A stretch of 64,000 nt of DNA from Ophioderma brevispina (taxonomy: Eukaryota; Echinodermata; Ophiuroidea; Amphilepidida; Ophiodermatidae), in NCBI GenBank assembly GCA_023653785.1, contig JAMKCH010088137.1, positions 22,629-86,628 of the forward strand. The letters run 5' to 3'. Shown here piece after piece: positions 57,685 through 64,000 of this stretch. The notes beneath the pieces were generated by a model, which was not told the origin of the DNA, did not search any database, and saw nothing but the letters and a program-made list of their open reading frames with translations. The position numbers and the translations under genes were made by a program. Numbering within the stretch: position 1 is the first letter of the stretch; every line of letters starts with the position of its first letter.

Positions 57685-57757
57685 GACTTGCTGTGACTGG
57701 GACTCGAAGCCCACAACCTCTCTGTCAGACTAGAGCGCGCTAACCAATTCGCCATTC
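57685..57757 (-). repeat. tRNA-like sequence in the left arm
   Basis: On the minus strand: TGGCGAATTGGTTAGCGCG (A-box-like) and TGTGGGCTTCGAGTCCCA (B-box/T-arm-like, with one extra base) within 73 bases. The first and last seven bases do not pair as an acceptor stem, so it is tRNA-derived and not a working tRNA. Confidence 0.5.
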
Positions 57758-58145
57758 TACAATCTTGATGGGTTTTTTGTTCGAGTTTCAACATCACTAG
57801 CGTTCCACCGCCTTTCGACGCACGTAGTTGCCCCCTCACTCAGACGAATCACTCATTCCGTTTTTTTTTTTTTCGAATGTGAACGGAACAACTCAAATTA
57901 ATTATATATACGTAAATTACTATATATTTTCTTTCGCCTATACATTAATTCCATAACAAAATCACATATAATTACGTGGTCACTCACATTTCTTACGTAT
58001 ATATAATTATTTGAGTTGTGTCCGTATCACATTCGAAAAAAAAAAACGAATGATGATCGTCCTGAGTGAGGGCGGAAACTACGTGACGTCGAAAGGCGGT
58101 GGAACGCTAGTGATTTAGACACTCGAACAAAAACCCATCAAGTTT

Positions 58146-58219
58146 GAATGGCCGCAATTGGTTACGCGCTCAGTACGACAGAGAAGTTGTGGGTTCTAGT
58201 CCCATTCACAGCAAGTTCC
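58146..58219 (+). repeat. tRNA-like sequence in the right arm
   Basis: Complementary partner of 57685-57757: TGGCCGCAATTGGTTACGCG and GTGGGTTCTAGTCCCA, the latter a good T-arm with a TTCTAGT loop. No acceptor stem was found. Confidence 0.5.
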
Positions 58220-58270
58220 TTTTACGAATAGTATGCAACGCCCGCCTTTGTTACATTTCCTTTTCGCCTA

Positions 58271-58543
58271 TACAATATTTCCATAACAAAAATCAACATC
58301 AGATTCCGTTCACAAAATCACAAAATAAGAAAACTAAAAAATTAAAAAAATATTCTATATTATATATATATCTACCAATGAAATTGGTGAAGATGAACGT
58401 CCCCACAAATCCATCTCCAATTTAGAAAAGCATTAAGCATTTGCTCTTTAATCTAAGTAGAGCACTCTCTGAAAGACATTTCGGTTTTATAACCCTGTAT
58501 AATATATATTATATATCTAATTTTTAAATTTATAAAAAAAGAA

Positions 58544-58595
<52 letters not shown>

Positions 58596-59056
58596 TATAT
58601 ATAATCCTCGCCCACATCACATACGTCTTATCTGACGAAATGCCGTTTTTCGAGACATCGCCCTTGAAATTCTACCAGGAGATTTCTTGTTTGTACTATG
58701 TAATTAACATTACAATTTACTTTAATTTGGCATTATAGACAACATTCTGAGTTTAAGTTTTTTAAAACCTTGATGAGTTTTGCTGAAGTGCATTGGTATT
58801 CCTCCTGATTATAGCTACAAAGTCATAAGAAGTCGTATGTTAAATGCAAAAAAGTCGTTTTTTTTTCACATAACGACTTATTTCAAACACCGTTTTATTT
58901 CAATGTGTTCAGATAGATCTCTATGTGAAACACTCCTTCTTCATGTTGCTTTTTTATCTTTATTTCAATTACCTCTCAAGCCATATTTTCATCCATGGTA
59001 ATATCTCCGTTAATTTCATTTTGCAACATTACATTTTTTATTCAATTCAGTCGTAA
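58271..59056. other. AT-rich, poly-A run, nothing coding
   Basis: A ~37-base poly-A run at about 58550-58587 is flanked by TATAT-rich sequence. No gene was recognised. The poly-A could be the tail of an old retroposon on the plus strand. Confidence 0.5.
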
Positions 59057-59320
59057 TTACTCTCTATCGTCTCTGCCCCGCAAGTCGTTCTGATCCACTC
59101 GATTCAAAGCAGCCTGACGTAACCGTCTCCCAGACGTGTGTCCAAAGAGGTGTAAGCCTTTCCAGTATGCGGACACTTCTTGGATCTGTCGTATACGAGA
59201 AAGAACGAAAATGTGTTGTTCGTACATCAAGGGAAATCTCGTGGGTACTGATTGCACATGGGCAATAGCAGGTTTCATCGTAATCAGTTGCGACAATGTA
59301 GAGTTTCATTGGAGTCCCAT
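59057..59320 (-). pseudogene. Last exon of a second ApoD-like lipocalin, frame-broken
   Basis: A good acceptor (TTTCTTTCTAG) precedes 59320 on the minus strand. In the frame set by the same phase as the first gene it reads DGTPMKLYIVATDYDETC, matching GQPLKNNVLDTDYDTY of the intact gene. The next block matches (CNQYPRDFP) only in a second frame, and the following one (PLMYEQHIFVLSR) only in the third; the C-terminal DQN segment needs a further shift to regain its Cys. The stop is at 59057. No upstream exon with a GxW motif was recognised up to 64000. It is either a pseudogene or a real paralog carrying assembly indels. Same strand as the intact lipocalin, ~11 kb away. Confidence 0.7.
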
Positions 59321-60060
59321 CTAGAAAGAAAAAAAATATGTAATATCATCATAAATCTTCAGCGTGTTAGGCATAACGACAACGAATAAGCCAAATGATC
59401 TGATGTAAACAACTTTTAAAGAAATCATACTGAAGTGAATAAGGTCGGACGAACGCTGTCTTTTCGTAATCAAAAATGATTATTACTCTGGTCATACTGA
59501 GGCAGAAATGCTTTTGAATTCTTTGGGGTGATAGCCGTATACAACTGAGGGCAATTAAACATAAAGAGCATAGTCACACAGAAGAAAGCTCCCGACCCCA
59601 ACCACTTCCCCGACTCACACAAACCGCATTTTTTTTCAATCGGCTACAGTCTTGTCAACTGTGCAAAATTTACAATTTTAAAATCCCGACCAGGGATGAT
59701 TAGTCAGCGAGTATCCCCGTCGTCAATGAGACAAGGTATGCTGAAACGCCGAGCAGGTAGGCGACAGCATCATGGAATCACGAAATCCAGCAGTTTAATG
59801 GCGACGCCACTTGCTCAGTCCCCCATTAGTCGCACACCTTGAAACGACGGCAAAATTTTGTGAATGTCGCTGTCATGACTGCTCATCGATTGGTCCCCGA
59901 GTTGTTGACGCCAAGAAAAGTACAGCCACATAGAAGACAAACACGCGACGCGATCCAACCTCTTTCCCAACCCCACAAGAACCACATTTCTTTTCAAATC
60001 GGCTGCAGTCTTGTTAAATTACAAGACAAAGATGCTAAAATCGCCGAGCAGTAGGCGATC
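59321..60060. repeat. Intergenic DNA with a diverged ~350 bp direct repeat
   Basis: Segments near 59590-59770 and 59935-60080 share word order: CCCGACCCCAACCACTTCCC-like/CCTCTTTCCCAACCCCAC, AATCGGCTACAGTCTTGT/AATCGGCTGCAGTCTTGT, CGCCGAGCAG-TAGGCGA. The two copies are diverged. The open frames across them have no recognisable similarity. Confidence 0.45.
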
Positions 60061-62539
60061 AAGCTTGTCAGTTCTCAATCATCGCAGACCTTTAAACGAC
60101 AGCAACAAGTTGCTGTTTAACATGTCCAGGTGGCTTGCATTTTCTCTCCCGCTTGGAGCAGATACATTGCCGACCACTTCCAAATGCACACACAACCACT
60201 CATGATGCGCACCACGTCATCGGCTACCGTCCGCTTCCAAACCGCTCATGATTGTGTTCACGCCGACCCTCCCGATTCCAAAAAAAACCCGCCCCGATTT
60301 TTTTTAAAGGAATTTATTTTTGGTATAATCTATCGGCACATATATAATGAAATTCCCTAAATATGACTACCAGATGGTTTGCATGGTCATGGATAATTCC
60401 TTGCGAAGAAAACATCATTTTCACGGCTAACTTGCCGAATCGTAGACGATTTAAAGATAAGCAGCGATAATTGCGAGAGAATCGAAAATGTAGAAATGCA
60501 TTCGTTTATCACTTATAAACAGGGATAAGTGTGTGCAATTCCTAACTGCTTTTAATGTAGAAACAAACCACCACAAAGTGAAAAAAAAAGTATGTGAGGA
60601 AATTTGCCAAACCGCTCCTGCAAATATACATAACAAGGATGACGTCTCAAAACCTACCATAAACAGCTGATTGTTGTTTCAGTAGCACACATACCTAAAG
60701 ATTAACCAACCGTTGTGTTTGAGTCAATGGTAATTGATCATGGTGCCAATATCACTGGGGCTTAAAATCTATGATATCACCGAGAAAGGCTTTTTTTTTT
60801 GATCTCTCAAGTTCGGAATTTTGATACGAACGAATAGAAATTAAAGAATCAGATAAAAAGTTTTGCCTTTGTCTTTAATACACGGAAATTTCAAGCCAAC
60901 CACTTGCAGGTTATTTTTGCATATCCATTGCCAGTGGAACAAAATACAAAAATATGAATTTTGATGATTTTTTGCGATGTTTCGGATTAGCAAATCCGCT
61001 GCCTAAAGCCGCCACGTTTATTATTTACGCTATCGTTTTGCCACGGAAGATGCCAATTTTAGAGACTTCATTTCACACCAATGAAAGAGATCGGTGGTTA
61101 GTAGTCAAGTTCTGGCCTGTAATGAAAGACTATCGCGTTACTTTCACATTGAAACTAACAACACAGCTTTACATTTAACGTTTTTCCATTTAAAAAATAT
61201 ATATTTATCAAAAATGGATACATTTGGTGCCTAATTTTTATAAATGACCTGGTAGTCTTGAGAAATCTGTTTTTAAAATAAAATTAGGAAACTCTACACC
61301 ATACACATAAGCGCTACTCGGTCATTGAAAAAGTACGTAGATTGCTGAAACCGCGCATTAGTGGGTTCGAACACTGATCTCTATACAAAGGTATTGGGAA
61401 AACCTGAGCTTCGTATTGAAGCACTGATGGCCCTATTGGTCACCCAAAAGAGCCCCAGCAGGTGGTTAAGCCGGTCATTTATACAAAATTGTACCATTGA
61501 AAATGTGGATTAAGCGACATAACAGACTACAGAATCAAGCCATCCATTGAGCGCATTGTATTTAATGGCATGTCTCGAAACGTGCACCGGTATACAATTC
61601 TTTTAAACAGGTGTCTCTGGAATTGTGTATTGTGTTCGGTAACAAGATGCCCCCCCGCCCGTTTGTCTCATTCATCTAATATACAATTACTGTTTTTTTG
61701 TGTAGCCAATCCATTGTATAGAATCAGTGGTTACAGTGCGACAGCGATAAAACTAAATATTACGCGAACCCCTTTTCAAATGTCCACGTTTTCAATATGA
61801 ATTGTTAGTGTTTAGTCCAACTAACGTTTGTTAATTCACCAAAGAATATCTAAACACCCCTCTTAACATTTTCTCATATCACTGAGGTTTTAAAAAGTGT
61901 ATTTTTTTTTTTTTTTGCAATAAAAGTTCTAAACGTAACTTCGCTCCTATCCTTGGTGTGTTCCGATTCGGAGACGAGTTCAAAAGGTCTGAGGCTAGTG
62001 GGGCAAACTTGCCACCGTGATATATTGCGGTATTGGGATATAGTTTCGCTGGCTTCTGTTCGGTATTGCATGCGGGGCGTTTGTAAATTAACCACAGGGA
62101 ATAAACAGGTAGCTTCCATGATCGTTTGTACATTTGGTGTAATATTGGCGGAATATATCTGATTTTTTTTTTCGCAAAGGATACTCCAATGGCATGAAAA
62201 ACATCTGGTACGTTTTATTTCGGGAAGATTTCATTATATATGTGCCGATAGATTTATACAATAAATCGCTTAAGAGCTGCAAGAAAAAAATCGTGGCGTG
62301 GCGGTTTTTTTTTTTCAATTTGTCACGGTTGTTCCCAACCACACAAGAACATGCGAGACTGTAAAGGACAGTTCCAGACTTGGCGAAACTAAACATAAAG
62401 AAAAACAACGATTTTCGAAATTGGCCAATCGGCACCCAGTCTAATCATGAGTCGTATGGGAGTGGTTTTCTAGAAAAAAATCGGCTGTGTGACTGAGCCT
62501 TTTGCAGTCTGGAAGGGGTTTTTCTTAAGCACATAATCG
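60061..62539. other. Nothing clearly recognised; possible tRNA-derived remnant near 61320-61380
   Basis: AGTGGGTTCGAACAC at about 61360 is a good B-box, and about 40 bases upstream there is a weak A-box-like stretch. This may be a SINE remnant. The rest of the interval shows no supported gene. Confidence 0.35.
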
Positions 62540-62850
62540 CTAGTGACTGGAGCCTTTAGAATGCACATTGGTAGGGTGCCCTTGCAGCCCCCACCTCCCG
62601 ACACGCTGCGGTGGCATTTTAGCTGTGTAATTGACAGCCAATTCCACCCCCTTCCCAAAAATCCCCCCCCAAAAATCCTGGATCCGCCACTCGATACAGT
62701 GGATCCTAGTGTAAGCGATGTCACTCGCTCTTTCGAGTGGTACCAAATAAATACCAACATACCTAGTATCCCTTCACAATGACGTCAACAGTCCTCGAGT
62801 CGACAAAACTTGGTCGAATTTCCTACAGGAAATAGGCGAAACTTCCAATT
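62540..62850 (+). mobile_element. Remnant related to the CCCTCGTCTTAC family core
   Basis: Contains GGTACCAAATAAATACCAAC, ACATACCTAGTATCCCTTC and ACAATGACGTCAAC, then CTCGAGTCGACAAAACTTGG, the core order of copy A (30900-30980). C-rich blocks lie just upstream (62640-62680). Ends are not identifiable. Overlapping open frames on both strands are repeat-derived. Confidence 0.45.
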
Positions 62851-64000
62851 TCTTTTAACACTCAACTCTTTGCTGGAACGTTGCGTTTACTTAACGCTTA
62901 CTCAAAAATTTTCCCGAGGGAGCGTCCCTCATTTTTTTTTAGAAATCGTGTATTCTTGCATACACCTAGGTTTTACATCTACTCATCACTGGGTGAAATA
63001 GCTAAGCTCAATTTCGAAGTCATTCAAACAGAAAATGTTCCAACTTTTGTGCGAAAATTTGCCGGATCTGGAATAATTTGTTGTTAGCCACACTATCCTC
63101 TGACACTGTATTGTTTGCGGCATGGAACGAAAAACCAATTCGTCTCAAACCTACAAAGCAATAGAGGGGGAACCGTTTGAGGTGTGTATTAGACATTCAA
63201 CCATTTACATGGTAATGCCTATGTTTAAAGCGGCACTTGCAACTGTTCTGAAAAATAAATTTCTTCAGTTTGCTCACAAATGATTCAGGCCATTGAAAAT
63301 AGAGATATTTTTTACACATAATACAACGGTACCCAAAAGCAGATGAGGCTAAAGACTCGAGGTAATTGTAGGCTAACTTTGTAAGTTTTGCCGTACCTTT
63401 AATCAACAAATGTGTCTATTACTGAATATCATAGACTCGTACTACATTGATAATAAAACCACAAAAGGTCACAGACCGGTCAAACAAGGTGCATGCGTTG
63501 AGAATCAATTCTGGCGTGTGCTTTCAATTTGTGTTTACCACACCATTTCCGCGGCGTCTGCTGAATTGAATAGTTCTGTTTCCCCTATTAGTCCGTTGCA
63601 TATCATCGATTTAATGCAATGTCTGAGGTCAAAAGTTGAGAGGGTCAGTCTTGCTCAAAATTGTATGCTGAATCCGAAATCAGGCTTATTTGCAGCATCC
63701 GGCGGGTATGAGGGTGAAAATTTGAATTGTTTATAACAAAGTCCATGTTATTTTAAAATAAACACCCAAAATCGTATTTTCATCTTTGTGAGTAAAAGGC
63801 TATCTTTAAGGCTAGAAAGAGATTGTGGTATCAAGTGATAAATTAATTTAAAAAAAGGCAATTTTTGCATTATTTTTAAAATTAATCCTTTATTAGAATT
63901 CCAATTAATATACTTGAATTTCTTGGTTGTACCTAGAAACGCCCACAAATGCCCTTAAAACTTTCATATGTTCCCTGACTTGTTTTAGCATATCACTGGG
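62851..64000. other. Nothing recognised
   Basis: The largest open frame (63410-63736, plus) has no recognisable family and no supporting splice or promoter context. No element was recognised before the window end. Confidence 0.4.

Larger units (their letters stand above)
57632..58270. mobile_element. 640 bp fold-back element with tRNA-like sequence in each arm
   Basis: The left arm (57632-57920) and right arm (57985-58270) are complementary in order: AGGCGAAAG/CTTTTCGCCT, CTTGCTGTGA/TTCACAGCAAG, CCATCAAG-type words, CACTAGCGTTCCACCGCC/GGCGGTGGAACGCTAGTG, TTTCGACG/CGTCGAAA, a T run/A run and AACTCAAATTAAT/ATTATTTGAGTT. The loop contains CTTTCGCCTATACATTAAT and CCATAACAAAATC, repeated just outside the right arm (58262-58297). 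Arms of ~280 bp could form a long hairpin. Confidence 0.75.

Noticed and set aside
57685..58219. Functional tRNA genes in the fold-back arms
   Set aside because: The internal boxes are present but the ends do not pair as an acceptor stem and both are embedded in the inverted repeat.
63410..63736. 108-codon plus-strand frame
   Set aside because: No recognised domain, AT-rich surroundings, no splice or promoter support.

Overview
The window looks like nuclear DNA from an invertebrate animal, probably marine, but the sequence does not fix the phylum. It is AT-rich, and its one clear gene is split by a GT-AG intron. Nearly everything else is the debris of mobile elements: two non-LTR retrotransposon families, a Penelope-like retroelement, two Crypton-type tyrosine-recombinase fossils, tRNA-derived sequences, satellites and many short inverted-repeat elements. 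There are no operons, ribosome binding sites, prophages or CRISPR arrays. All coordinates come from reading by eye, so repeat edges are good to roughly 5-30 bases.

Layout. 1-4268: a 1.8 kb repeat present twice in direct orientation, each copy containing an internal ~400 bp tandem repeat. 4972-5178: a minisatellite made of short palindromes. 5.2-14.5 kb: mostly unrecognised AT-rich sequence with element fragments. 14.5-16.75 kb: a broken Crypton-type recombinase between two direct copies of a short inverted-repeat element. 17.9-22.8 kb: a cluster of palindromic elements. 23.1-29.3 kb: an ~18-unit, ~130 bp satellite inside a block bounded by direct repeats. 29.4-31.4 kb: two terminal-inverted-repeat elements. 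33.0-34.4 kb: two weak minus-strand candidate exons. 35-43.4 kb: a 5'-truncated LINE inserted into a repeat (X) whose uninterrupted copy lies 7 kb downstream. 44.4-45.2 kb: a second recombinase fossil. 45.6-47.7 kb: a TTAA-flanked composite element with an internal duplication. 47.8-48.8 kb: an apolipoprotein-D-like lipocalin gene on the minus strand. 49.2-53.5 kb: a head-to-tail pair of dead LINE fragments. 53.6-55.7 kb: a G+A-rich block. 56.0-57.5 kb: a Penelope-like element on the minus strand. 57.6-58.3 kb: a large fold-back with a tRNA-like sequence in each arm. 59.06-59.32 kb: the last exon of a second, frame-broken lipocalin. The rest is unremarkable.

How it fits together. The only supported host function is the secreted lipocalin, with a damaged relative ~11 kb upstream on the same strand. 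The most informative features are nested insertions where a duplicate still shows the empty site: a TA-flanked 302 bp element inside one half of a duplication (empty site near 47382), and a LINE inside repeat X (uninterrupted copy at 42637-43310). Repeat copies differ by many one-base indels, often in homopolymers, so part of the apparent decay may be unpolished long-read assembly error.
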